A stretch of 58,508 bases of DNA from Dehalococcoidia bacterium (GCA_028279505.1 JANQNP010000053.1:1-58508); one strand, 5' to 3'; numbered from the stretch's first letter, positions 28,496 to 37,639 are shown. Translations and numbers: made by a program. Notes: generated from the sequence alone by a model not told the origin.

Positions 28496-29728
28496 GTGTC
28501 ACTCGAACTGCGACCGATCAGCGAGAGCGAGTACGAACGCTGGAACCAGGTGCCCTACGCCGGGTTCAGCGAGATCCCCCCGCCGAGCCAGATCGCGATG
28601 TGGCGCGCCAAGCTCGAGTTCGACCGCACGCTCGGAGCGCTCGAGGACGGCGACTTCGTCGGCACGACAGCGGTGAACTCGTTCCAGATGCACGTGCCCG
28701 GCGGCGCGATGGTGCCGACCGCCGGCGTGACCGCCGTGTCCGTCCTGCCGACGCACCGTCGTCGCGGCGTGCTGAGCGCGATGATGCGCCGGCAGCTCGA
28801 CGACATCCGCGCCGCCGGTGAACCGCTCGCGGCGCTGTGGGCCTCGGAGAGCGTGATCTACCCCCGCTTCGGCTACGGCCTCGCCGTGTCCGGCGAGGAG
28901 TGGCACATCGACCGCGTGCGCGCCGAGTTCGTGCGGCCACCAAACGAGGAGTCCGGCGGGCGGGTGCGGATGGCGTCGCGCGAAGACGTCGCGAGTCGCT
29001 TCGAGGGCATCTACGAGCGCGTCGTCGGTGCCCACCACGGCATGCTCCAGCCGCCCGACTCGTGGTGGTACTCCACCTGGGCCGACGGGCCATGGTCCGA
29101 GGCGGCGGAGAAGCACGAGCCGTTCCTCGCGATCTACGACCGCAACGGCGTGGACGAGGGCTTCATCTCGTACCAGGTGACCGACTGGACGAGCCCGCGC
29201 GGCGGACGGCAGCTCGACGTCCAGCGACTGATCGCGTCGACCTCCGAGGCGCACGAGGCGCTGTGGCGCTTCGCCTTCGGCGTCGACCTGGTCGACCGGA
29301 TACACGCGCGGAACCGCAGCGTCGGCGACGCGCTGCCGTGGATGCTCCGCGACCAGCGGCAGCTCGAGCGCAGCGTCTTCGACATGATCTGGCTGCGCCT
29401 CGTCGACGTGCCCCGAGCCCTCGAGGCACGGACCTACTCGACCCCAGCGCGACTGGTCATCGAGGTGGCGGACACCTTCTGCCCGTGGAACGAGGGAACG
29501 TACATCCTCGAGAGCGACGCGAGCGGGGCCGCTTCATGCACGCCAACCGACGAGGCGCCCCACCTCTCGCTGTCCGCAAGCGACCTGGGCGCGATCTACC
29601 TCGGCGGAACATCGCCGACGACGCTGGCGCGCGCCGGCCGCGTGACCGAGCAGCTGCCCGGCGCGCTGGCAAAGGCGGAGGCGATGTTCCGCACGGACGC
29701 CGCGCCCTGGTGCGACCTGGACTTCTAG
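28496..29728 (+). CDS. Eis-type GNAT N-acetyltransferase
   Basis: 410 aa from GTG 28496 with AAGGA eight to nine bases upstream; a TTG at 28472 would add eight residues. The layout is that of Eis-family proteins: two GNAT-like domains and a sterol-carrier-like C-terminal domain. TAGVTAVSVLPTHRRRGVLS (about 72-91) is the acetyl-CoA site, SVIYPRFGYGLA carries the catalytic Tyr, and the protein ends in a Phe, as Eis does, whose carboxylate acts in catalysis. Mycobacterial Eis acetylates aminoglycosides and proteins; here resistance would be a guess. The neighbours give no clue to substrate. Confidence 0.85.
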   Translation: MSLELRPISESEYERWNQVPYAGFSEIPPPSQIAMWRAKLEFDRTLGALEDGDFVGTTAVNSFQMHVPGGAMVPTAGVTAVSVLPTHRRRGVLSAMMRRQLDDIRAAGEPLAALWASESVIYPRFGYGLAVSGEEWHIDRVRAEFVRPPNEESGGRVRMASREDVASRFEGIYERVVGAHHGMLQPPDSWWYSTWADGPWSEAAEKHEPFLAIYDRNGVDEGFISYQVTDWTSPRGGRQLDVQRLIASTSEAHEALWRFAFGVDLVDRIHARNRSVGDALPWMLRDQRQLERSVFDMIWLRLVDVPRALEARTYSTPARLVIEVADTFCPWNEGTYILESDASGAASCTPTDEAPHLSLSASDLGAIYLGGTSPTTLARAGRVTEQLPGALAKAEAMFRTDAAPWCDLDF

Positions 29729-29767
29729 CGGGCCAGCTACCGAGGACGCGCCGACCCGCGGCGGTCC

Positions 29768-31525
29768 CTACCGGTCGGGCAGTCGGTCCTGCGCGTCCCA
29801 GATCCGGTCGAGGATGACCCGCCCCTCGCCGGCGGGGTCGACGAACTCGGGACGGTAGAGCCCGCGCGTGAGCTCGGGCAGCCCTCGGATCACCACGGGC
29901 CGGATGCGGTAGCCGAGCAGGCGGTCGGCCGTGAACCCGAGGTCCATCGCCATCCCTTGCGTGGTCTCGACCGACCAGTCCTGGTCGAAGACGAAGTTGC
30001 CGAACGAGTAGGCAACGAGCGCGTCCTCGGTCCGGGCGTCCGCGGTCTGCGGGAAGCGGTCGGCCGGGAAGTGCTCGACCGCCTGCACCCAGTGCGGGTG
30101 ATTGCCGAGCACGACCGTCGCCCCGGCGTCGACGGCGGCGAGGGCGTTGTCCGTCTGGAAACCGATCGGATCGGCGACGTACTCGACGCCCCAGCCCGCG
30201 CCCACGATCACATGATCGGCGAGCGGCAGCGCCGCCTCGATGTCCTCCCGGAGGAACTCCGTCTCGAGGGGCGCGGTCCCCGCGGTGTCCGGGCCGGCGG
30301 CGTAGAACGCCGCCGCGATCGAGTCGTAGGCGAGGAAGGCGAAGCTGACGGGCCCGTTCTCGGTCTCGACGGTGAACGTCGCCGGCGCGCGAGCCGCCTC
30401 GAGATCCTCCCCGGCGCCGGCGGTGACGAGCCCGACCCGCTCGAGGTTCGCGATCGTGTCGAGCAGCGCCTCGGCTGGACCGCAGCCCTCCCAGCAGTCC
30501 ATCGCGTGGTTGCCGGCCGTGATCGCCACGTCGATGCCGACCCGGGCCATCGCGTCGGCCGCTTCGGCCGGCCCCTGCAGCACGAAGGTCTCGATGCAGG
30601 GCGTGGCGGGGGAGAGGTCGGTGAGGCTGACCTCGAGCGGAGCGACCGCGATGTCGGCGGCGGCGATCGCATCGCCGGTCGACTCGAACATCGCGTCCAT
30701 ACCACCAACTTCGAGCAGCGCCTCGTAGGTGCAGCGGGCCGGGATCAGCTCGCCCATCGCGAGCATGCCGGCGGGGTCGAAGGTGGGGGCCGCCTCGAAC
30801 CCGGCGAGCTCGGCGATCGTGCCCGCCTGCCCAATCGGCGCGCCGATCCAGCGCGCGTCGCGGAGCGGCGACTCCGAGGCTGGGTCGCGGTAGGGGTCGT
30901 GCCCGTCGATGACGAGCGCGAGCACCCCGAGGCGCAGCGCCTCCGGTTCGACCACGGCGAGGGCGCCCGGTTCGCTCTCCACCAGCGCGACGACGTCGTC
31001 GTCGGGCACGACGATCGCCGCGAAGTCGGCCGTCTCGATCCCGAGCGCCGCGGCAATCGAGGGCGCTTGGGACTCCGGGAGATAGGCGACCAGCGGCATC
31101 GGCGTCCCGCCGAGCTGCGCCCAGTTCCCAAGCTCGCCGCGGATCGCGGCGACGATGTCGTCTCGCGTGACCTCGAAGACGTCGCGGCGCTGATCGGTGA
31201 TTGCGGCCCAGCGCGCGAGGACGATGCGCGCGGCGCCATCGACCGGCGTGTCGCGGATCTCGATCGTCGCCGCGGCCGAGAGCTGGTCCGGGACGATCGA
31301 AAGCTCATCGGACAGCGCCACGGCCGCCGCGATGCGCTCGCGCTCCTCGGGATCCGCGACCTCGATCACGACCGGCGTCCCCGTTGCTTCGAGGACCGGT
31401 GTTGTGGCGGCGGCGGTCGCGTCCGCCGTCGCGGCGGGCGTGGCGTCCGAGGCCTCGTCCGACGAGCAGGCGACGGCAAAGGCGACCGCCGCCAGGAGCA
31501 GCCACGAGGTCAGGCGAGCCGTCAT
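29768..31525 (-). CDS. CapA-like metallophosphoesterase lipoprotein with N-terminal binding-protein-like domain
   Basis: 585 aa from ATG 31525, sharing ATGA with the murB stop. A signal peptide ends in the lipobox VACSSD, then a Thr/Ala linker. Residues about 50-255 read like a reduced phosphate-type binding protein (DDIVAAIRGELGNWAQLGG). From about 260 the CapA/poly-gamma-glutamate fold begins, with ITAGNHAMDCWEGCG, TVVLGNHPHWVQAVE and SFGNFVFDQ as metal-site motifs; the usual opening Asp (GD) appears as GE in MGELIPAR. CapA proteins act on cell-surface polymers in ways still unclear. Coupling to murB suggests a cell-wall role. The pairing of the two domains is unusual, though seen in some related phyla as far as I know. 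Confidence 0.75.
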   Translation of the reverse strand: MTARLTSWLLLAAVAFAVACSSDEASDATPAATADATAAATTPVLEATGTPVVIEVADPEERERIAAAVALSDELSIVPDQLSAAATIEIRDTPVDGAARIVLARWAAITDQRRDVFEVTRDDIVAAIRGELGNWAQLGGTPMPLVAYLPESQAPSIAAALGIETADFAAIVVPDDDVVALVESEPGALAVVEPEALRLGVLALVIDGHDPYRDPASESPLRDARWIGAPIGQAGTIAELAGFEAAPTFDPAGMLAMGELIPARCTYEALLEVGGMDAMFESTGDAIAAADIAVAPLEVSLTDLSPATPCIETFVLQGPAEAADAMARVGIDVAITAGNHAMDCWEGCGPAEALLDTIANLERVGLVTAGAGEDLEAARAPATFTVETENGPVSFAFLAYDSIAAAFYAAGPDTAGTAPLETEFLREDIEAALPLADHVIVGAGWGVEYVADPIGFQTDNALAAVDAGATVVLGNHPHWVQAVEHFPADRFPQTADARTEDALVAYSFGNFVFDQDWSVETTQGMAMDLGFTADRLLGYRIRPVVIRGLPELTRGLYRPEFVDPAGEGRVILDRIWDAQDRLPDR

Positions 31526-32442
31526 CGGAAGACCTCGGGCGGTTCGCCGTCGCCCCACCACTCGACCTCGGGGACAAGCGTGACGCCGCTGTCGGCGGCG
31601 ACGCGCGATCGCACCTCGAGCATGAGCGCGGCGACGTCGGCGGAGGTCGCGCTGCCATCGTGGACGATGAAGTTGGCGTGCAGCTCGCTGACCTGCGCCC
31701 CGCCGGCGGTCAGACCCTTGCAGCCCGCCGCCTCGATCAGCCGGCCGGCGTGATCCCCCTCTGGGTTGCGAAAGATCGATCCGGCGTTGCGCTCGGCGGT
31801 CGGTTGGCTCGCCTGCCGCGCCTCGAGGAGCCGTGTCATCTCCGCTTCGCACTCCTCGCGAGGGCGCGGCGCAAGCCGCAGCGTAGCGCCGAGGACGATC
31901 GCACCGCTGCGCCGGAGGCTCGTCGTGCGGTACGCGAACTCGAGGTCGTCCCGCGCAAGCGTGCGCACCGCGCCACCATCGAGGACCTCGACGGTCTCGA
32001 CGAGCCCGCCGAGGTCCCGCCCGTCGCCGATCCCAGCGTTGCTCTGCAGCGCGCCGCCAACGGTCCCCGGGATCCCGATCGCGAACTCGAGCCCACCGAG
32101 GTTCGCGGCCGCCGCTGCACGCGCGAGCGCGGGCAGCATCACACCGCTACCGGCGGTGACGCGATCGCCCTCGAACCTGGTGTCGCCGCAGGCGGCGCGG
32201 AGCGAGAGGACGACGGAGGTCACGCCGTCGTCGGCGACCAGCGTGTTGGACCCGCCGCCGAGGACCCGGAGCGGCAGCCCCTCCGCCGCCGCCCAGGCGG
32301 CGATGTCCCCCACCGCCTCGATCGTCGGAGGCTCACCCCAGTAGGCAGCGGGCCCACCGAGGCGCATGTAAGTGTGACGCGCGAGCGGTTCGTCGCGCGT
32401 CAGCGCCAGCGCGGACGGGGCCTCGGGGAGCGTGCTCGTCAT
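31522..32442 (-). CDS. murB: UDP-N-acetylenolpyruvoylglucosamine reductase
   Basis: 306 aa, ATG 32442. MurB reduces UDP-GlcNAc-enolpyruvate to UDP-MurNAc with FAD and NADPH. Signatures: LARHTYMRLGGPAAYWGEPP, RVLGGGSNTLVADDGV (FAD phosphate loop), AIGIPGTVGGALQSNAGIGD (the second FAD block), and NAGSIFRNPEGDHAGRLIEA with the catalytic Ser. Absence of the Tyr loop suggests the type II group. TACCAT lies seven bases before the ATG on the minus strand, indicating a leaderless message. The stop overlaps the CapA-like gene start as ATGA. No other mur gene is adjacent. Confidence 0.92.
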   Translation of the reverse strand: MTSTLPEAPSALALTRDEPLARHTYMRLGGPAAYWGEPPTIEAVGDIAAWAAAEGLPLRVLGGGSNTLVADDGVTSVVLSLRAACGDTRFEGDRVTAGSGVMLPALARAAAAANLGGLEFAIGIPGTVGGALQSNAGIGDGRDLGGLVETVEVLDGGAVRTLARDDLEFAYRTTSLRRSGAIVLGATLRLAPRPREECEAEMTRLLEARQASQPTAERNAGSIFRNPEGDHAGRLIEAAGCKGLTAGGAQVSELHANFIVHDGSATSADVAALMLEVRSRVAADSGVTLVPEVEWWGDGEPPEVFR

Positions 32443-32449
32443 GGCGGGA

Positions 32450-32455
32450 ATGGTA
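32450..32455 (-). promoter_or_regulatory. -10 box of leaderless promoter for murB
   Basis: Reading leftward: TACCAT, seven bases, then ATG at 32442, with no Shine-Dalgarno between. This would transcribe both murB and the CapA-like gene. Confidence 0.5.
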
Positions 32456-32520
32456 GTAGGAGCGCCCCGGTCGCGCCCTTACGCCGCGTTATCGGCTGAC
32501 GCGACCTCGGCCTGAGCGAG

Positions 32521-33909
32521 TCACAGCTGCGGCGATTGGCGGTGGAAGTCCGTCGCCTGCTGGTAGGCGTGCGCGATGCGGAGCGCCTTCGCGTCCTCGA
32601 ACAGCCCTGTCGAGATCATGAGGCCGGTCGGCAGGCCGTCCGCGTCGAAGCCGTTGGGAACGCTGATCGACGGCTGATGCGTGTTGTCGAAGACCGAGGT
32701 GTTGCGGAACTTGCTCGGGGGCGGCGCCTCCTCGGTCGGGTTGTCGGCGATCGGCTCGGCGACGATCGGCGAGGTCGGCGCGAGGTAAGCGTCGATCCCA
32801 TCGAGGCCCGCCTCGTACGCGGCCTCGACCTGCTTGCGGAACTCGAGCGCCCGAATGTAGTCGGCGACCGGCGTCTCGAGGCCGCGGAGCATGCGGCGGC
32901 GCTGCGGCTCGGCGACGCCCGTCCCTTGGAGCGAGACCTCGTTCAGCGTCCCCGCCTCCGCGAGGATGATCGCGCCGACCTTCGCCCGCCAGTTGTCCTC
33001 GCCGGTGATCGGCTCGCGCTCCTCGATGCTGGCGCCCAGGTCGCGCAGCGCCTCGACCGAGCGCTCGAAGTTCTCGAGGACCGCCGCCTCGCAGTCCTGA
33101 GCGAGCGACGGGATGACGGCGAACGTCATCCCGCCGATGCCACCCTCGAGGTCGGCGGCGAAGTCCTCGGCCGGGCGGGCGACGGAGTCGCGGTCGCGCG
33201 GGTCGTGCCCGGCGAGGGCGTTCAACATCAGCGCGCAGTCCTCCGCGGTGCGCGCCATCGGCCCGGCGTGGTCGAGCGTGCCGGACAGCGGGATCACCCC
33301 GGCGCGGCTCACGAGGCCATACGTGGGCTTGTGCCCGGTGATCCCGCAGAACGCGGCGGGGATGCGGATCGACCCGCCGGTGTCGCTCCCCAGCGCGCCG
33401 AGCGACTGACCGGCCGCGACCGCCGAGCCCGAACCACCCGAGGATCCACCGGGCACGCGGTCGAGGTCCCACGGGTTGTGTGTCGCCCCGAAGTAGGCGT
33501 TGTTCGTCGTGCCACCGAGCGCCAGTTCGTGCGTGTTGGTCTTACCGACGATCACCGCGCCGGCCTCGCGCAGCAGACGGACGGTCGTCGCGTCCTCGGC
33601 GGGGACGCGCTCGTTGAGGGCGCCCGTACCGCCCGCCGTGACGACCCCGGCGGTGTCGTACAGGTCCTTCACCGCGATCGGGATCCCGTCGAGCGGCCCG
33701 AGGCGGTTGCCACCCCTCGCGCGCTCCGTCGCCGCGGCGGCCTCGCCGCGCGCGGAGCTGCCCATAAGCCGCACGAACGAGTTGAGGCGACCGTCGGTCT
33801 CCTCGATCCGGGCGAGCGTGACATCGAGGAGTTCGGTCGGGCTGAGGTCACCAGCCTCGATCGCTCGACTGGCCTCGGCGAGCGTCTGGGTGGCGGCGTT
33901 GGCGGGCAT
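32521..33909 (-). CDS. Amidase, amidase-signature family (GatA-like)
   Basis: 462 aa. The Ser-cisSer-Lys triad is visible: Lys in GIPIAVKDLYDTAG (about residue 80), the Gly/Ser-rich signature PGGSSGGSGSAVAAG (about 152-166) and the nucleophile region LGSDTGGSIRIPAAF (about 171-185). Family members include the GatA subunit of Glu-tRNA amidotransferase and many amide hydrolases; no gatB or gatC gene is adjacent, so a free amidase is more likely. ATG 33909 has a GAGGAG ribosome site and a TACGCT box at 33943-33948 on the minus strand, giving a leader of about 30 bases. It is divergent from the DUF3090 gene. Confidence 0.87.
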   Translation of the reverse strand: MPANAATQTLAEASRAIEAGDLSPTELLDVTLARIEETDGRLNSFVRLMGSSARGEAAAATERARGGNRLGPLDGIPIAVKDLYDTAGVVTAGGTGALNERVPAEDATTVRLLREAGAVIVGKTNTHELALGGTTNNAYFGATHNPWDLDRVPGGSSGGSGSAVAAGQSLGALGSDTGGSIRIPAAFCGITGHKPTYGLVSRAGVIPLSGTLDHAGPMARTAEDCALMLNALAGHDPRDRDSVARPAEDFAADLEGGIGGMTFAVIPSLAQDCEAAVLENFERSVEALRDLGASIEEREPITGEDNWRAKVGAIILAEAGTLNEVSLQGTGVAEPQRRRMLRGLETPVADYIRALEFRKQVEAAYEAGLDGIDAYLAPTSPIVAEPIADNPTEEAPPPSKFRNTSVFDNTHQPSISVPNGFDADGLPTGLMISTGLFEDAKALRIAHAYQQATDFHRQSPQL

Positions 33910-33965
33910 GGCGACTCTCCTCGGCGGTCTGGGGTGAGGCGCAGCGTAGAGGAAGTTTGTTGCGT

Positions 33966-33994
33966 TTGACCGTCCCCACGGGGCTGCCTAGGCT
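33966..33994 (+). promoter_or_regulatory. Housekeeping-type promoter upstream of DUF3090
   Basis: TTGACC (33966-33971), a 17-base spacer and TAGGCT (33989-33994) form the only complete -35/-10 pair I found. It points toward the DUF3090 gene and would give a leader of about 100 bases. Confidence 0.6.
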
Positions 33995-34101
33995 CACGCG
34001 CACGGCGCGCGTGCGGGTGCGTGCCCTCGGTCGCGCGCCTCGGTTGCGCGTCGCCCCGGACTCAGTCCTCCCCCACCGGCGCGCTGTCGAAGCGGAGACC
34101 C

Positions 34102-34638
34102 ATGATCGATTTCGGACTCGTGGACGCCGTCGACGCCGAAGCGATCGGCCCGCCCGGGCAGCGCACCTTCCGGCTGCGGGCAAACAAGGACGAGAACTAC
34201 GCCGCGCTCTGGTTCGAGAAAGAGCAGCTCTCGCTGCTCGGACGGGAGTTCTCGAAGCTGCTGGCCGAGCGCTCCAAGCAGCGCGGGCGCCCCACCGAGG
34301 CGGTCCCGGAGATGGGCCCGTTCCCCGCGACGCCACAGATCGACCTGCAGGTGGCGCGCCTCGGACTCGACTTCGACGAGGAGCGCGAGCACATCGTCCT
34401 GCTCGCCGACGACGCGGCCGCGTTGCAGCAGGGCGACAGCCCGAGCTTCCGCATGGAGATCAACCGCGCACAGGCGATCTCCGCGATGGCCTCGATCGAC
34501 GACGCCGTCGCCGGCGGCCGCCCCCTCTGCCCCCTCTGCAACCGCGTCCTCGAGACGGACGGTAGCTGCATCGCCTGCCCCGGCAGCAACGGGCACAGCA
34601 AGGAGCTGGAGCTCCCGCCAGCCGCGGACGACGAGTAG
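34102..34638 (+). CDS. DUF3090 family protein
   Basis: 178 aa from ATG 34102 with GGAG upstream. The start IDFGLVDAVDAEAIGPPGQR and the later end PLCPLCNRVLETDGSCIACP followed by GSNGH match the DUF3090 family, which is widespread in Actinobacteriota and Chloroflexota and has unknown function. The C-terminal CxxC pair plus Cys-Ile-Ala-Cys looks like a zinc ribbon. In actinobacteria the family is commonly found with a histidine-phosphatase-like gene, which is absent here. The middle contains a RPLCP-type junction typical of the family. It is convergent with the antiporter (74 bases between stops). Confidence 0.8.
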   Translation: MIDFGLVDAVDAEAIGPPGQRTFRLRANKDENYAALWFEKEQLSLLGREFSKLLAERSKQRGRPTEAVPEMGPFPATPQIDLQVARLGLDFDEEREHIVLLADDAAALQQGDSPSFRMEINRAQAISAMASIDDAVAGGRPLCPLCNRVLETDGSCIACPGSNGHSKELELPPAADDE

Positions 34639-34712
34639 CATCTCGTCCCCGGGACGCACGCCGAGGTCGCGACAACCCGATCGACGGAGTCCCATCCAGC
34701 TCGCGCGAAGCG

Positions 34713-35993
34713 TCAGAGACGGGTCGAAGACCCCGAAGACCCCCGCGTCGGCATCGACTCCACCTCGGCGTTCTCCGGCATCGGCTCGGCGCGGTTGGCC
34801 TGCCACCAGTCCGCGTACCGCCCGGCCAGCGGGACCGACGTCGCTCCGTGCAACAGCACACTTCCGAGGACCGTCCACGTCACCGTCAGCAGCAGGTCGT
34901 CCGCCACCGGCAGATCGGCATCCTCGAGGACGAACAGCGCAAAGAGGATCGACGCCAGCCCGCGCGGACCGAACCATCCGAGGTACCCCACCGTCGGCAA
35001 GCTCAGCCCGGCCCCCAGCATCACGAGGGCGACCGGAACCATGCGCACCACCGTCAGGCTCAGCACGGCGTAGACCGCGATCCGGGGTGTGAGCTCGTCG
35101 AGCGCGGGCCCGGCCAGCGCGACGCCGAAGAACAGGAACGTCAGCAACGCCAGCAGCTGGCCCTCGTCCTCCGCGAAGTCGTACGCGCCGCTGCAGTGCT
35201 CGCGCGCCGCCGCACCGAAGGCGAGGCCCGCGAGGAAGGCGGCGACGAAGCCGTTGCCACCCACCGCCTCCGCCGCGGCGAACGCGGCCACCCCGATCGC
35301 GAGCGTCGCGAGCTGTCGGAACCCGCCCTCGATCCAATCGCGACCGGCGAACCAATCGAGGAGCCGCCCACCGATCGCGCCGGCCGCCACGCCGACGAGG
35401 ACGCCGTAGCCGATCTGCTCGAGCGCGAACGTGGCCCAGTACCCCGGCGTCTCGAGGTCCACCTCGGCCGCTGCCAGCGCGAGCAGGATCGTGATCGCCG
35501 GCAGCATCAGCCCGTCGTTCAGCCCGCTCTCCACGTTCAGCGCCTGCCGGATCCGCACCGGCACCCGAGGGTTGGAGACCACCGCCTGCCCGAGCGCGGC
35601 GTCTGTCGGCGCGAGGATCGCCGCGAGCAGCGCCGCCTCGAAGACCCCGAACGCGGGGAACAGCGCCAGCGCGGCCAGCGTGCCGGCGCCGACGGTGAGC
35701 GGGAGCCCGGCGCCGAGCAGGCGAGCGGGCAGCTCGATCTGGTGCCGCAGGCGCATGAGGTCGATGCGAATCGCGTCGGTGAACAGCACCAGCACCAGCG
35801 TCGCCTCGGCCAGCACGCGGACGGCGCCCTCATCGATCTCGAGGTCGAGGAGATCGAGGGCGTCCGGGCCGAGCAGGATGCCCGCCGCGACGAACGTCAT
35901 CGGCGCCGTGATGAAGGTCCGCTCGAGGCGTCGCGAGACAAGCGCGAAGAGGAAGATCGCGACGGCGACGATCGCGATCGCTTCGACGTTCAT
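34713..35993 (-). CDS. Na+/H+ antiporter-type cation:proton exchanger (CPA1)
   Basis: 426 aa, ATG 35993 with GGGAGGCG. About 12 membrane helices are predicted. LAPTDAALG (about residue 128) and VESGLNDGLML (about 156-166) carry the acidic/Asn residues of the transport site of CPA1 antiporters (the NhaP/YjcE group). It probably exchanges Na+ or K+ against H+ at the cytoplasmic membrane. The C-terminal 50 residues are hydrophilic and end in a Ser/Gly/Arg stretch; no TrkA-C domain is visible. A GGGTC-GAA-GACCC inverted repeat lies in the last coding bases. Confidence 0.85.
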   Translation of the reverse strand: MNVEAIAIVAVAIFLFALVSRRLERTFITAPMTFVAAGILLGPDALDLLDLEIDEGAVRVLAEATLVLVLFTDAIRIDLMRLRHQIELPARLLGAGLPLTVGAGTLAALALFPAFGVFEAALLAAILAPTDAALGQAVVSNPRVPVRIRQALNVESGLNDGLMLPAITILLALAAAEVDLETPGYWATFALEQIGYGVLVGVAAGAIGGRLLDWFAGRDWIEGGFRQLATLAIGVAAFAAAEAVGGNGFVAAFLAGLAFGAAAREHCSGAYDFAEDEGQLLALLTFLFFGVALAGPALDELTPRIAVYAVLSLTVVRMVPVALVMLGAGLSLPTVGYLGWFGPRGLASILFALFVLEDADLPVADDLLLTVTWTVLGSVLLHGATSVPLAGRYADWWQANRAEPMPENAEVESMPTRGSSGSSTRL

Positions 35994-36069
35994 GCGCCAC
36001 GCCTCCCAGCAGGGAGCGTAGCCGCATGAAGCCGAATCGCCGCGCGCCCGCGATCACGCCTGTCGCTGA

Positions 36070-37434
36070 TCAGCGCCGCTCGATCTCGATGTCGTAGGTC
36101 GCGGTGCAGCCGGGCACCTCGACGATCCACTGGATCGGGTTGCTGAACGTCGGGTCGAGCACCCCGATGTACCCGTCATCCATCTCGATCGCACCGGTGT
36201 CGTTCACGATCGTGCCGTAGCTGGTCCGCAGCCCGTCCACGAACCCGATCGTCCGCGTGCCGTCGTCCCGCAACAGCCCCTCGACCTCGATCGTGATCGG
36301 CTTGGTGAAGCTCGGGTTGCCGCCGCTGCACCCGGGCGCGCGGACGCCGTTGAACGTCACGTCGTAGCGCCCCGGCGGCAGCACCCCGGGCGCCGCCGAC
36401 ACCGCGTCCGGCGTCTGCGTCGGGCTCGCCTGCCCGGCGGCGGGAGTGCTCTCGAGGACCGCGGCCGCGCCGAGGCCCGCGGTTGGAGTAGCGGTAGCTG
36501 CCGGAGCCTGAGGCGCATCGTCCGAATCCCCGGTCGCGATGACGTAGACCGCCCCGGCGACGAGCACCGGAGCCACCGCGAACGCGCCGACCAGCAGGGC
36601 GCGCTCGCGCAAGCGATCGAGGAACCCCACCCGCCGAGGTTGCCGCGGCGCCACCGGAGGCGGCGTCGCCGGCTGAGGCGTGGCCCCCGGCTGAGGCGTG
36701 GCCCCCGGCTGAGGCGTGGCCCCCGGCTGAGGCGTGGCCGCTGGCGGCGGGGCGGCCGGAGGTTCACCGTCCGGCGGAGCGTCCTCTTGCTCAACCCGGT
36801 CGAGGGCTTGGCGGATCGCCTCGGGCGTGAGTTCGCGCCCTTGGACTGGCTGCCGTTCGAGGGCCTCCGGGCCTGCGTCGTCAAACGGGTTGGGCTGGCC
36901 CTCGGGCCAATCGCCGGGTTCGGTGGGAAACTCTCGGCCTCGGACCGGCCCAGGGGCGTCGTGCACGGTTGGGTCGCCCGGCTGGGGTGGGCGATCCGGG
37001 TCCTGCAGCTCGCGCACCAACTGCGATAGCGAAGGCTCGTCAGCCGAGGGCGCCCCCTCGCTGACCTCGGTCTCACCGGCGGCGTCCTGGTCCGATCCCC
37101 AGTTGTGCCAGTTCGCCCGATCGGCGCCGTCGTCGGGGCTCGGATCGTTGAGCGACTCGATCGCTGCCTGGCGCTCTTCCGCTTCTTGTTGCCGCTGGGC
37201 GGCGCGACGCAACCCGGCGTCGATCGGTGACTCGTCGACCGGGCCGCTGTCGGAGGCGTGGTCGCCGGTCGTCCATGGCCGGCCCTCGGTGGCATGGCGC
37301 AGGGCGTCGGGAGGGTCAGAGGCGTCGGCGTCGGGAGGCGGCGGCTCGGGCGCAGGCGTCTCGCCGTCGGGAGGCGGCGGGTCGGTGGGCGGCTCTCCGG
37401 CCTGGTCGCGCCCAGGCTCGTCCGGATCAGCCAT
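36070..37434 (-). CDS. Proline-rich, single-span membrane protein of unknown function
   Basis: 454 aa from ATG 37434, six bases after a TAGGAT box (a leaderless message is likely). Residues 1-230 are low-complexity, rich in Pro, Asp, Glu, Ala and Gln, with (ATPQPG)n repeats at about 232-255. A basic stretch (RRVGFLDRLRERA) and one membrane helix (LLVGAFAVAPVLVAGAVYVIA, written here as one span of about 20 residues at 285-305) follow, then a Thr/Pro linker and a beta-rich extracytoplasmic domain ending EVPGCTATYDIEIERR. Two Cys residues in the outer domain may bond. Topology and composition recall cell-surface or division-associated proteins, but no family is recognised. Confidence 0.6.
   Translation of the reverse strand: MADPDEPGRDQAGEPPTDPPPPDGETPAPEPPPPDADASDPPDALRHATEGRPWTTGDHASDSGPVDESPIDAGLRRAAQRQQEAEERQAAIESLNDPSPDDGADRANWHNWGSDQDAAGETEVSEGAPSADEPSLSQLVRELQDPDRPPQPGDPTVHDAPGPVRGREFPTEPGDWPEGQPNPFDDAGPEALERQPVQGRELTPEAIRQALDRVEQEDAPPDGEPPAAPPPAATPQPGATPQPGATPQPGATPQPATPPPVAPRQPRRVGFLDRLRERALLVGAFAVAPVLVAGAVYVIATGDSDDAPQAPAATATPTAGLGAAAVLESTPAAGQASPTQTPDAVSAAPGVLPPGRYDVTFNGVRAPGCSGGNPSFTKPITIEVEGLLRDDGTRTIGFVDGLRTSYGTIVNDTGAIEMDDGYIGVLDPTFSNPIQWIVEVPGCTATYDIEIERR
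36671..36739. repeat. 18-bp tandem repeat in the proline-rich gene
   Basis: Four near-perfect copies of an 18-bp unit (GGCTGAGGCGTGGCCCCC) run head to tail; the fourth lacks the last three bases. In the coding strand they encode ATPQPG repeats. Perfect conservation suggests recent expansion or variable copy number. Confidence 0.8.
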
Positions 37435-37440
37435 CCGACA

Positions 37441-37446
37441 ATCCTA
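37441..37446 (-). promoter_or_regulatory. -10 box of leaderless promoter for the proline-rich protein
   Basis: Leftward: TAGGAT, six bases, ATG at 37434. No ribosome site is present in the gap. Confidence 0.45.
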
Positions 37447-37544
37447 GAGATCTTCGACGCTGTTTGGGCGCCTCCGGAGGTCAGGCCCGCGAGTGCGGTG
37501 ACGGGCCTGCCGTTCGCTCGAGGAGCGGCACCGGCGAGAGAAGA

Positions 37545-37578
37545 TCTCGGGAGTTGGCGTCACCACCAACTCCCGAGA
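37545..37578 (-). terminator. Terminator hairpin at the end of the aio-type operon
   Basis: Two 13-base arms (TCTCGGGAGTTGG and its complement) pair perfectly around an 8-base loop. Reading leftward from the operon, the hairpin is followed by TCTTCTCTCG, a pyrimidine-rich tail. It lies 60 bases after the large subunit stop. Confidence 0.7.
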
Positions 37579-37622
37579 CTGATCAGCCGTCAACCTTCGC
37601 AGCAGGCGCGAAGCGTCCAGGA

Positions 37623-37639
37623 AGGGGTCGAAGACCCCT
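37623..37639 (-). other. Short hairpin at the stop codon of the large subunit gene
   Basis: AGGGGTC-GAA-GACCCCT; the TAG stop overlaps its right arm. Same core as the hairpins at 34721-34733 and 45487-45499. Confidence 0.5.

Noticed and set aside
36671..36739. CRISPR-like repeat array
   Set aside because: Units are adjacent with no spacers and encode a protein repeat in frame.
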